Source: Chlorops oryzae (taxonomy: Eukaryota > Arthropoda > Insecta > Diptera > Chloropidae). From it: a stretch of DNA of 64,000 nucleotides. This document shows, in pieces, positions 23,901 to 37,100 of this stretch (position 1 is the stretch's first letter; each line of letters starts with the position of its first letter). The position numbers and the translations under genes were made by a program. Location of the stretch: positions 20,448,980 to 20,512,979 of the forward strand of contig CM035808.1 of the NCBI GenBank assembly GCA_020466095.1. The letters are read 5' to 3'. The notes beneath the pieces were generated by a model that made no database searches, had not been told where the DNA came from, and was given only the letters and a program-made list of their open reading frames with translations.

Positions 23901-26900
23901 TTATCTGGTTTTTTTTTTCCAAGAGAAAAAGGAACAAAGCACGAAATATCTTACGAATCGAGCATTTTCGGTTCAAACAAAAACTTTGAAGAAAATTTTA
24001 ATGGTTAACATATTTCGTTGCTACGTATTAAAGAATGCTCTTTCATTTCCTCAGAAAATCGCATTGAACTTATCTCTGATGTTTCTATGAAAACATTTCT
24101 GACAAACTTAATCCTTATTCCACAAATTTGAAATCTGAAAGGATGGGTGGATACCTTTCACTTTTATATTATTATTATTTTTAAAATAATTTGGATAAAA
24201 TATTTCGTAAGGCTCTTTAGAATTGTCTTTATGTCGAAACACTACAATCATTTAAGGCCGTTCGGTTCCATTTCCGATAAAGTTATTTGTAATACTACTT
24301 AGTTTAAAGCCAATTTGTCCAGGATATCTCAATGCACTTTTCCCATAGACTTTGGTCTTCTAAACACGAAAAAAAACTTTTTCTTTTAATTTTTCATGGA
24401 AGCGTTTTTTGTTAATATTAATTTTAAAAAATTAAAAAATTTTTGTTCGGAGGTATTGCAGATTTTTTGAGCAGAGCTCGACCATGCATCGACCAATTTA
24501 AATATATTGCCACTCAAATTAAAGACAACTAATGCCTCTAAGACTTTTTTCTACATAGTTCTAGGATTGGTCAAGAAACTAAGATTCTGTAGACCTATAA
24601 ACCTAAAAAAAAGTTTATATTTGTAGCGAAAATACATGTTTTCTGTTTATTTTTCGGCATATAAAAAATAGACCGAAAGAAGATAATTGTTTTTTTACAT
24701 TTTTTATTTTTGGCTGGTTCTGTACCAAACAAAAGAATATATTAGTTTTTAAAATCTATGGATAAATGGCGAAGTTATAACTTTGTAAGTATCCCCTCAC
24801 CTATATGTGAGGGAATAAAGCCAATAAAAGCAATGAAAATGACAAAATTAGCCTTAGAGTATGCAATGTATTTTTGCAGTACGGTTTAAAATTTTTTATT
24901 TTCATTGCTTATATTGGCTTTATCCCCTCACTTATAAAGTGCATTTCAAACTAGTGTTATGAATAGAAACAACGGAAATGAGTGTCGTCACTTCTTTGAT
25001 CCTTGATGTGCTTTTAGTGCATAAATTTTCCCTTTAATTCAATTTTCGATTACAAGCCTTCAAAAGATCACATTTAGAGGAAAAAAGGCATTCTAATTCG
25101 ATTATTCAAGGATGAATAGAAAAAAATAAATAGCCTCTCATAAAGCACAAAGCAAGAAGCACTTGCAGGTCGATGTATAATCCGATAGTTGTGCAAAACC
25201 AATAAGAACCACTCCAGTACTTTTTGCCCTCGAAAGAACACTCCCGTTTGCAGCTAACGGTAATCCATTTTCAAAGGAAATCTTAACAGAAGAAAATTGT
25301 GTTTTTGTGAAAAGATTGATAACACTTCAAAAATATTACCCATTCTCTAGAAAGTTCATCACGTTCAACTGAAGTCGAGTGCTTCATTTCGAGGGCATTC
25401 CAAGATAGCCGCAAATCAGGCAACTTGTTACAGTCGAAATATTCATACTTCAAAACATAAATATCAGACAAGAAAGTCCTGGGGGGCGAGTGCAAAGTAC
25501 GAATGCTTAAAATGGCGTCTGAATTGCTTTTACAACCGTTTTAAATTTGATTTACGTGCGAGACGTTATGAACTTCCACACAGCATGCTTCTTCACGCAA
25601 GGACTTAAATCATAAAGCTTCACTGCAGGTGTTTTCAGACATTCAGCGTGGCGAAAAATTTCCGTAATTATTTACGTGACAATGAATCTAAGACGAGCCA
25701 AAAGAAGAAAAAAAAAACAGACAGCAAACCAAAAAAGATTTCATCTTTTCCATACTCTACTCAGTCTCTCTCTATCTCTCTCTCTCTCTCTCTTTCTTTT
25801 GTTACAATTCCAAGGTCGATGACATTGTCTCCACTTAGATTTGAAGGACTCTTGACCGTGCTTAAGTTGCGTTTACTCTCGATTGCCATGACGAACGTAT
25901 GCTAAAGTGATTTATATAGTCAAATTATAGGTGGCCATCACAATGCACATGCTATGAAACTGAAGAACAATATTGGAAATAAATACATCCGGCATTGTTG
26001 TGTGATAATCATACACGGTCACGTATATTAAGAACATTTCATTATTTCCAAAATACTTGTTGAAAACAAGCAATTGAGTTTGTCGCCTTAAACATCCACA
26101 CCCAAACATTAAGTTCAAAGTCGTCGAGTAAAATATCTCATGCAAGCACAAGCAAACCACTCACTCTACATGGGTCTGGGGATGTATTTGTATGTATGCA
26201 TGTTTGTATATGCTTAGCGAAGCGAACGAGGCGCATGTTGCGTCTTGTGTAGGCGTGCCGAAACGAACGTAAGGACTATGTTGCATGATCTTTGGTAATT
26301 TACTTGATGTTAACACAAGCTTTGAAGGTGAGAAAAATTGCTTTTGAACGCAACACGAGAATCGAGAGACCTTCGTAGACCGTTCCCGCTACGGCCTCAC
26401 CATCCGGACGCGTGTAAAGAGCAACAAAAATATCCAAATATTTCTGCGCTCGAACGAAATTTGAGTTTAAACAAAACTTGAACGACATGTAAGAAGATTT
26501 CCTTGGAAATCGTTTTAATTTTATTTGAACTTCAACGAAGGCTTTGAGTGTTCAAGGCTCTGTGAGTATTTTATTCATTTTGCAAATAATATTCGTTAAA
26601 AGAAGATTTGATTGATTTATGGAAAGAATTGAAATCTTTGCTTTGCCTTAAAGTACCTTTGAGTTTCGAAATTTGTCTTTCTATCGATAAAGAATTTAAG
26701 TGAAAATTTAAATATTTTTCTTTTGCACATGACGAAGTTAAGCGGGTTTTCTGATGTAGTTTTATTTTATTTTATAAATTTTTTTTTTTTTTACAAAACA
26801 ATAATCATTTAAATGTTTTATGTTCTTACTAGCAACTTAAACTGCATAAAAAAATTTATATAATTTTTGTTCGTTGTTAATATTAAGTTTTTTAAACCTA

Positions 26901-28223
26901 TTGTGTAATCAAAAAGTAGGTCTGTGGTCAATACGGATCAGGGTCCTTATGTTGTCCGAAATAAAAAAAGTCAAATGGATTACACTAGTTTACAGTCATT
27001 TTGTTCAGGAGATCTCAATGCACTTTTCCCATAGACTTTGCCCTTCTAAACACGAAAATAATATTAAAAATTTTTTTCATGGAAGCGTTTATTTTATATT
27101 AATTTAAAAAAAAAGAATGTTTTTTTTCGGAGATATTATAGATTTTTTGAGCAGAACTCGGCCATGCATCGACAAATTCAAATGAAATACCACTCAAATT
27201 AAAGAAAACTAACGCCTCTAAGACTCTTTCCTAAATAGTTTTAAGATTGGTAAGGCAACTAAGATTCTGTAGACCTATAAACCTAAAAAAAAATATTTTT
27301 GTAGCAAAAATACATGTTTTTTTCATTTATCGGCATCTAAAAAATAGTTTCCAAAAAGACAATTTTTTTTTTACTTTTTTGATTGAAAGGTGGGTCCTTA
27401 CCCAACAAAACGGTATTTTATTTTACAAAATCTATGAATAAATGGCGAAGTTATAACTTTATTGGTGAGGGGATAAAGCCAATATAAGCAATGAAAATAA
27501 AAAATTTAAACCGTATCGCAAAAATACATTGCATACGCTAAGGCTAAATTTGTCATTCTCATTGCTTATATTGGCTTTATCCCCTCACTTATAAAGTTAT
27601 AACTTCACCATTTATCCGTGGATTTTAAAAACTAATATACTGTTTTGTTGGGTAAGGACCCACCTTTAATTCAAAAATTGTCTTTTTGGAATCTATTTTT
27701 TAGATGCCGATAAATGAAAAAAAAAACATGTATTTTTGCTACAAAAATATTTTTTTTAGGTTTATAGGTCTACAGATTCTCAGTTTCCTTACCAATCTTA
27801 AAACTATGTAGGAAAGAGTTTTAGAGGCGTTAGTTTTCTTTAATTTGAGTGGTATTTCATTTGAATTGGTCGATGCATGGCCGAGTTCTGCTCAAAAAGT
27901 CTATAATATCTCCGAAAAAAAACATTCTTTTTTTTTAAATTAATATAAAATAAACGCTTCCATGAAAAATTTTTTAAATATTATTTTCGTGTTTAGAAGG
28001 GTAAAGTCTATGGAAAAAGTGCATTGAGATCTCCTGAACACGCCAAAAATTATTATTTGTAAACTAGTGTTATTATACCCGACACACTCTGTGTCGAGGG
28101 TATAATGCGTTTGTGTGGTTGTGTGTAACACCCAGAACCAGTCGAGATAGACCATACAAAATGTATATAGAAATGATCAGCTTCACCAGGAGACTCGATT
28201 CAGACATGTCCGTCTGTTTGTCC

Positions 28224-28255
<32 letters not shown>

Positions 28256-31200
28256 GCCTGTCTGTCTGCCTGTCTGTATGTCTGTCTGCCTGTCTGTCTG
28301 CCTGTCTGTCTGTCCGTCCGTCCGTGGTCGGATCTCCTCCGAAACGGCTGGACTAATCAAGTCGAAATTTGGCACAAAGGTATATCGCGGTCCGAGTATG
28401 ATCCTAAGTAAAAATAGGAGACATCCGCCCACTGCCACGCCCACAAATGAATTTAATATGTTTTCAGTAAAATGCCTGTAACTAGCGAACCACTCACCAC
28501 ATTTCATTGATATTTGGTGTACTGGTAAACTACGAAAAGGGACATATCCTGAACAAAAATTGACACCTTCCTCCTCGAGCCACGCCCACAAAAAAGCCCA
28601 CAAATAAGGGCTTATCGTAACTTGTGTAGTTAAAGGGGTAGAAGCTTCATATTCGCGACATAGGTTCACCAAGGCGAATGAAAAGTGTAGGGAAATATTT
28701 AATGTGGCCCGCCCACTGCCACGCAAATAAATAGAGAAGCAAAACATAGTGCGCTCATAATTTCGGGACGCTGGCTATTTCAAAGTCGGGCTTGACTGAC
28801 TTTAGCTTTCTTAGTTGTTTTTTTATAAAATCGTTAAAAAATAATATATTTAAAAAAATTAAATTTTTGTACCTGCGAGAACTTATAATTAGTGAAAGAA
28901 TATATTATAGTTTCAAAGCGATCGGTTGGATAGTTTGTTCGGTAGACTGTTGACCGTGTCAGAAAATGACTTTTCAAGAAAATCGCATTTGAAGTTTCAA
29001 GAGCAAAATAAGTTGCTTCCGGCGCCTTAGCGATTTCGTAACAGAAATGCTTGAACCCTAACCCCAAACGAATATTAAATAATTAAACGAAAAAACGATT
29101 ATTTAAAGTGCTTACATCAGAATAACTCCTTAACCGACTTTTGAACTTTCTTCTTTTGTCACTTTGACTTTGCGATTGTAATACGCAATCCTTTGATCCT
29201 TTTGACAGTAAATATCTAAAATCAAAGCCTTTGAATTCGCTTCTATTAATAAATCTTAATACAATGACTATTCCCACCATATCACTACACAGAGATTATA
29301 TCATTATATGAATCTCATTCGAGGTGAAGTTAATTAGAGCACAAATTCCATTAGAGCACGTTGATGCTTTCACAATGCGGTTAATGCATTACAGCTAATT
29401 AGTGATGATTTATAGTCATCCACACACCCACATTGGGAGTTTCTAGATCAATTGTATTGACAAATTGTAAGATAAAGCGTAGAATATCCCTTTCAAAGGA
29501 ATTCAATACCACCTTAACCCGTTGCACAATGGAATTTAGGCCCAAGTGTCTAAATCTACAGTAGGGAGCCTAATAACTTCTATTTAAACATCCTTTTTAT
29601 ACCCGACACACTCTGTGTCGAGGGTATATTGCGTTTGTGTGGTTGTGTGTAACACCCAGAACCAGTCGAGATAGACCATACAAAATATATATAGAAATGA
29701 TCAGCGTCACCAGGAGATTCGATTTAGCCATGTCCGTCCGTCTGTCCGTCTGTCTGTCTGTCTGTATACAGTTATCTTATCGAAAGAGTTGAGCTATCTT
29801 GACAAAATTTGGTATGCGTGCTCACGGTGACATGAGTAAGAACAAGTTCGAGAATGGACCCAATCGGAGCATTGTAGGGGTACCTCCAGTACTAGGGTCT
29901 GTCACAAAAATCTCAATAGTGCCGCAAAATCGGATTTTTTCGAAATATTTCAATAAAACTTAGGATTAGAGCGTATATCTAAGCCTTCGATTAGAATTAA
30001 AAAATATTGGAAAAGTGGGCGTGGCAAAGGGGCAGTTGGCATAAAGAAATTAAACAAAAGTCGGTATATGGGGCCCCTTATGGCCTTAAACACCTCTTGA
30101 TATTAGAAATTATTTGAACACGTGTGTCTGTGTCGGGTATTCTATAACACCTTACTTGTTTTTGAGAGGTTTTAAGTTAAAGCAATTAAAAAAAATTTTT
30201 TTTTCAAATGTTTTCCAATGTTTTTGGGTCTTTGTTGTTTTCATGTGTCTAAACTACAGAGAATACTTATTTTATTTGTCAGTAAGGCGTAATTAATTGC
30301 ACTTTTTTTGGAAAAAATTTGAAGTCACAAAAATAAGGATTCGAAACTTCTTAATTTGTTATGAAAATGGAGAAATGTAATGATTCAGTTCTTAGGACAG
30401 TGTTATCCTTTGTGATTTATTTAAAGAATTGACCATTTTACTCTTGTAGTGCTAAACCTATGTCGCATTATGTTCTCAAAAACCATATCATAAAAATGCG
30501 TTGCATACTTGAAGGCTTTAAGTCGTTATTTTCATTACTTATATGACACTTCACATTGGTATTCATAAAGAAATCCATTACTAAATAATCATTACTAATA
30601 TTAGGCCCAATTAACAGACTTTCTTCGTTTACTACTACATATTTACGTAAAACGGCCAATTCATGTCGATTCCTGAACACTTTTTTATAATTAATAAGCA
30701 AAAAATAAAAGAAAAAGTGCAATGCATAATGATTTTGATGATTCGCTTTCCCCGAACACTTTTTTCAAACCAAATTTACGCCACGCTCCACTTCAATTCC
30801 ATTTTCAATTTTCTTTAATAATTTGTTAGCATGCTTCTGGCACATTAAAGATGGACCTTATTTCGAAAAACATTCCTCATCCAAAAAGAAAAAATCGTAG
30901 AATCTTATTTCAGTAGTGAAGCTATCATCTTTTTTGTCCAACAAAACGATCCGCATTAGTATACCTATATACATATATCAAATTACCCGACCGTTTTATG
31001 TGTCAAATTGTCCCTGGTCCCTTGATGGTCTTTATATTGGAATTCTTTTGTAATTTGTTAACTGATATCGCACGATTTCGTAACATGACTTATTGATTTT
31101 CATAAATTATGAATATATGATTCTATCTACATACATTTGCTTGACAATTGTGTCTAAGGTTCATTGATTCCTGATGCCGACTCCTCCCCATTTGGCATGC

Positions 31201-34077
31201 CATGTTTGTCATGATGATAGGCGAAGGATGTTACTACAGGAAATCGGTTTCGATTCATCGAAAAAAAAAAAAAAACAAAAAAAAATCCACTCCCATTTCA
31301 AACAATTTTCGAGAATTTATGAACGAAACGAATTCAAATTTCAATTCCATTTTATGCAAAAATCAAACACAATCATTGGTTTTATCCATTCTCATTTTTC
31401 ACATTCGTAATTTTTAATAAAATGGAAATATTTTTCTCAAGTCTTCAGAAGTATTAATATTATTTGAATGGAATAAATTCGAGTAGTCAAAATATCAGGA
31501 CTGCAAACGACAGGGTCAATGGCCATTGATAGTGACATCGTCAATACAATAAAAGCCCCTATGAGTATGCCACACAATATGTCACTAAAGAAAGGAAATA
31601 ATTCACGTACACTCGACACTTTTCGACTTTAAATCTTAATACAATGACTATTCCCACCATATCACTACACAGAGATTATATCATTATATGAATCTCATTC
31701 GAGGTGAAGTTAATTAGAGCACAAATTCCATTAGAGCACGTTGATGCTTTCACAATGCGGTTAATGCATTACAGCTAATTAGTGATGATTTATAGTCATC
31801 CACACACCCACATTGGGAGTTTCTAGATCAATTGTATTGACAAATTGTAAGATAAAGCGTAGAATATCCCTTTCAAAGGAATTCAATACCACCTTAGCCC
31901 GTTGCACATTGGAATTTAGGCCCAAGTGTCTAAATCTACAGTAGGGAGCCTAATAACTTCTATTTAAACATCCTTTTTATACCCGACACACTCTGTGTCG
32001 AGGGTATATTGCGTTTGTGTGGTTGTGTGTAACACCCAGAACCAGTCGAGATAGACCATACAAAATATATATAGAAATGATCAGCGTCACCAGGAGATTC
32101 GATTTAGCCATGTCCGTCCGTCTGTCCGTCTGTCTGTCTGTCTGTATACAGTTATCTTATCGAAAGAGTTGAGCTATCTTGACAAAATTTGGTATGCGTG
32201 CTCACGGTGACATTAGTAAGAACAAGTTCGAGAATGGACCCAATCGGAGCATTGTAGGGGTACCTCCAGTACTAGGGTCTGTCACAAAAATCTCAATAGT
32301 GCCGCAAAATCGGATTTTTTCGAAATATTTCAATAAAACTTAGGATTAGAGTGTATATCTAAGCCTTCGATTAGAATTAAAAAATATTGGAAAAGTGGGC
32401 GTGGCAAAGGGGCAGTTGGCATAAAGAAATTAAACAAAAGTCGGTATATGGGGCCCCTTATGGCCTTAAACACCTCTTGATATTAGAAATTATTTGAACA
32501 CGTGTGTCTGTGTCGGGTATTCTATTGTCAGGCTCGCCTTACTATAACACCTTTCCTTGTTTTTGAGAGGTTTTAAGTTAAAGCAATTAAAAAAAATTTT
32601 TTTTTCATGTTTTCCAATGTTTTTGGGTCTTTGTTGTTTTCATGTGTCTAAACTACAGAGAATACTTATTTTATTTGTCAGTAAGGCGTAATTAATTGCA
32701 CTTTTTTTGGAAAAAATTTGAAGTCACAAAAATAAGGATTCGAAACTTCTTAATTTGTTATGAAAATGGAGAAATGTAATGATTCAGTTCTTAGGACAGT
32801 GTTATCCTTTGTGATTTATTTAAAGAATTGACCATTTTACTCTTGTAGTGCTAAACCTATGTCGCATTATGTTCTCAAAAACCATATCATACCATATCAA
32901 ATTATAATTTGTAGCATGCTTCTGGCACATTAAAGATGGACCTTATTTCGAAAAACATTCCTCATCCAAAAAGAAAAAAATCCTAGAGTGTTATATCAGT
33001 AGTGAAGCTATCATCTTTTTTGTCCAACAAAACGATCCGCATTAGTATACCTATATACATATGTTATATCAAATTACCCGACCGTTTTATATGTCAAATT
33101 ATCCCTGGTCCCTTGATGGTCTTTATATTGGAATTCTTTTGTAATTTGTTAACTGATATCGCACGATTTCGTAACATGACTTATTGATTTTCATAAATTA
33201 TGAATATATGATTCTATCTACATACATTTGCTTGACAATTGTGTCTAAGGTTCATTGATTCCTGATGCCGACTCCTCCCCATTTGGCATGCCATGTTTGT
33301 CATGATGATAGGCGAAGGATGTTACTACAGGAAATCGGTTTCAATTCATCGAAAAAAAAAAACAACCAAAAAAAAAAATCCACTCCCATTTCAAACAATT
33401 TTCGAGAATTTATGAACGAAACGAATTCAAATTTCAATTCCATTTTATGCAAAAATCAAACACAATCATTGGTTTTATCCATTCTCATTTTTCACATTCG
33501 TAATTTTTAATAAAATGGAAATATTTTTCTCAAGTCTTCAGAAGTATTAATATTATTTGAATGGAATAAATTCGAGTAGTCAAAATATCAGGACTGCAAA
33601 CGACAGGGTCAATGGCCATTGATAGTGACATCGTCAATACAATAAAAGCCCCTATGAGTATGCCACACAATATGTCACTAAAGAAAGGAAATAATTCACG
33701 TACACTCGACACTTTTCGACTTTAATATATTTAGGTATAAGAATACTATTGAAATGATTTGTGACCGATGATAAGCCGCCATACATTAAGTCCTGATTTA
33801 TTCCTTAAATATTTTAACATGCTACGAAACAAAATCGATTGAAAGAAATTCGATTGTGAGCATAAAATTAAAGCATGAAATGTTCAATTGGACCTCAAAG
33901 ACCTCGAGCGCCATAGAAAGAGGATCGTATTAATTTTTATTTTTATACCCGACACACTCTATGTCGAGGGTATATTGCGATTGTGTGGTTGTGTGTAACA
34001 GAACCAGTCGAGATAGACCATACAAACTATATATAGAAATGATCAGTGTCACCAGGAGATTCGATTTAGACATGTCC

Positions 34078-34167
<90 letters not shown>

Positions 34168-37100
34168 ATACAGTTAGCTTATCGAAGGAGTTGAGCTATC
34201 TTGACAAAATTTGGTATGCGTACTCACGGAGACATGAGTAAAAACAAGTTTGAGAATGGACCCGATCGGACCAATTTTAGGGGTACTTCCAGTGCTAGGG
34301 TCTGCCACAAAAATCGCAAAACTGCCTCAAAATCGGTCTTTTTCCAAATATTTCAATGAAACTTAGAATTCGCGCGTATATTTAGGCCTCCGAATAGAAT
34401 TCCGAAAACTTGGAAAAGTGGGCGTGGCAAAGGGGCGGTTTTCATAAAGAAATTAAACAAACGTCGGTATATGGGGCCCCTATGGCCTTAAAAAACTCCT
34501 GATATTAAAAACTATTTGAAGATGTGTGTCTGTGTCGGGTATTCTATTGTCAGGCTCGCCTGACTATAACACCCTTACTCGTTTATTGTTGGTTTCGTCT
34601 TTTGTTATAACATGGAGTGCGGCTCTGGGATAACGTAGGGGATGCGTGCTATGCTTTTAATCTTGATGGTTCGTGGTTCGATTCCCGGCACAGGCAAAAC
34701 GGATTGTAATGTTCCAAGCCTAGCACTGGTTTTTCAAAAATCGAATGTTAGGGGCACACTACATAAAAAGACATACACTTACACAAACACAAGAAAACCT
34801 CCTTGGTATCACAAAGGGCCGATTAACGGCCTAAGTGCTAGCCACTCCAACATACATACATGTGACATGAGGTTTTGAAGCGCATTTGATATCCTTGAAG
34901 TCTTCTTACAAGTTCAAACAAGTTCATTCGACGGACATTCGATTTTTTGGCCTTCAATTAGAAAATTACCATCCGAATAGAGAACAAATGTTTACCAAGT
35001 CCATCAAAATGCAATTAACGAGGTCAAAGTACTTCCTTTACCAATGAAAGCTTTTTTTTTTTTAATTTTTTTCCATAGAAAAATTAACGCTATGAAAAGC
35101 TAATTTGGCTATCCAATTTAATGGGCGAAAAAGCTCGTGAAAGCTTAAAATGCTTTGATGAAATATTTACCAGTGCCATTTGTGTTATTTGAGTGATTCA
35201 AATTGATGGTTATGATTTCCAAAAGTCACTTTAGAAAAAGATCTCTCGTTACAAAAACCCATCTAAGTAGGCAACTTATTCGGAATTGAGGCAAAAAAAA
35301 AAGAAATAAGGAGAAAGTTAAACTTTGGCAAAATTCCAATCGCTTGATATTGCAAGGATTTTCCAAAAGGTCCTCGATGGCAAACATTAAAATCGCATAC
35401 GATTTGCGAATATTAATGAAACACATTTTTTGCGACGTTAATAGATGTAAACATTGGAATATAAGCCAAAAAGCCATGAAACAAAGACAGGCTAGTTTCT
35501 GCAAAAATAAAACAAAAAGCAAACAAAGGATACACGCGAATTCGACCCCAGCACCTGGGCAACAATCCTTTCGTTCATATCCACTTACCTCTCATATAAA
35601 TGTACGCTGTTCCTCGCATATTCCGTCGCGTAAGTACAACCAGATTAAGCACATTTCCAATGATGCCGAGCGTACAGATAATGGGCAAAATAATGCCGTA
35701 CGAGTATGCACGTAAAGCCTCCGTACGTGGGTCCTCGACGCTCTGCGGGCAACAAATATCGAATAGAATTAATATGAAAACTGTAGAAATTTTGCAGTCT
35801 GCTCCTCAATGCTTAAGTATGCAATGTTCAAATATAAATTTTTTTCTTTCCCATTTTTTTGGTTTTGTTTTTGTATGACTAAAAAGCCACTCTAACTATT
35901 TTGCTCCTCAGGAGAACCTCGGAGAACTCGGTTCTATCTACTCATGTTAATGCAGAAAACAGAACATACCATGCACGCTCTGGCACGTTCATGTTCTATG
36001 CTAGAAGAGGCAGACGGGCAAAGTCAACAAAATGTTCGCTAAAGCTCAACAAATAATTTCCTTTAACAGCGCGCTTGTGTGCTCAACACTTGCAACCGAA
36101 TTAAATGTATGAAAGATGAAATGTAAAGAGTCTTGATTACTCTTCAAAATATTTTACAGAGCAAACGATATTTCTTCTTTAATAAATCATGAGAAAATTA
36201 TTTGGATTCGAGGAAAAACGTTATCGCTTTATATGTATGATGTGCGAAATAAATTGGAAAACACTTCCTATAAATGTTTAATTACAATGCAAATTATTGA
36301 GTTATAGGACGGGAAGTGCTATAATTTCAATTGCCCGCAGTTACGAGAGTAATTTCAATAAATTTTTTTTCATGGAGCAGATTAAAGATGGCAAATATAA
36401 AAGCCGTTTCTTGGTATTTTGGTTTAAATCCATAACAACAATAAAGATAATTTTGAAAAAGAAAAATTCTTCAAATATCTTAGCATAGTTCTCGGCGCGT
36501 GTGTTTAAATTATGCGCGAATCCCGAGAATCACTCGATATACAATACATACATATATATATCTATATTGAGAAGAACATGCGGAAGTTAATATTTAATGC
36601 TGCCTCACTCGATGACTGAGCTCATGAAAATCAAAACAGCCTCAAACAGTTTGCATAAATTTCTGCTTAAGCTGAATGCCATAAAATTTTTGCAAAATTG
36701 GTTGCACAAAGTGCTACATTAGATTGAAAAGCCAGCCAGCGAGAAGTGGAGGATTTCCAAGAAAAAAAAAAAAAACGGCTTTTCAATTTGATACTCCACA
36801 TTTATTTCTAAGGAAATTCAGGCTTTCCAAAGGCTACAAATCCATGGCAGAACGAAAAAGTTCGACTTCATATAAATTGTTTGCCTTGTTGGCCTTATTC
36901 AGATTCGGCGAATCTCTATCAATTCCGCATCAGAGAAATTTGCATGAAATTTAAGTATTCCTCAACCGAATTTTAAATCCTATGGATCTGCCATTGAACA
37001 TTTTTTGAAGGACGCTTGTGATAGACAAAAAAGAGAAGCTTCATATATTGGTCTAAAAATGGAAATGCTTCTATCTATGCTTCCGAGAAATGCATTGATT

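Larger units (their letters stand above)
19842..35588 (-). other. intron 2 of the receptor gene, about 15.7 kb
   Basis: Separates TM1 from TM2. The split codon across it (G plus CT, Ala127) continues the frame. It contains most mobile elements of the window, including two Harbinger-like foldbacks, one degraded, one chimeric and three further mini-me elements, and a 2.4-kb tandem duplication. I found no nested gene on either strand. The short ORFs inside are AT-rich and unconserved in character. Confidence 0.85.

Noticed and set aside
28073..28747. 224-codon minus-strand ORF
   Set aside because: Spans the chimeric mini-me element and its GTCY tract (Thr/Asp/Arg/Gln repeats). It has no family resemblance.
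31437..31619. Hydrophobic 60-codon minus-strand ORF, duplicated at 33530-33712
   Set aside because: Conservation between the two copies is explained by the recent tandem duplication. It does not join in phase to the receptor exons and has no recognisable family.
34618..34694. Functional tRNA gene
   Set aside because: The B box is perfect but the T-stem and acceptor stem do not pair, so at most it is a tRNA-derived repeat.
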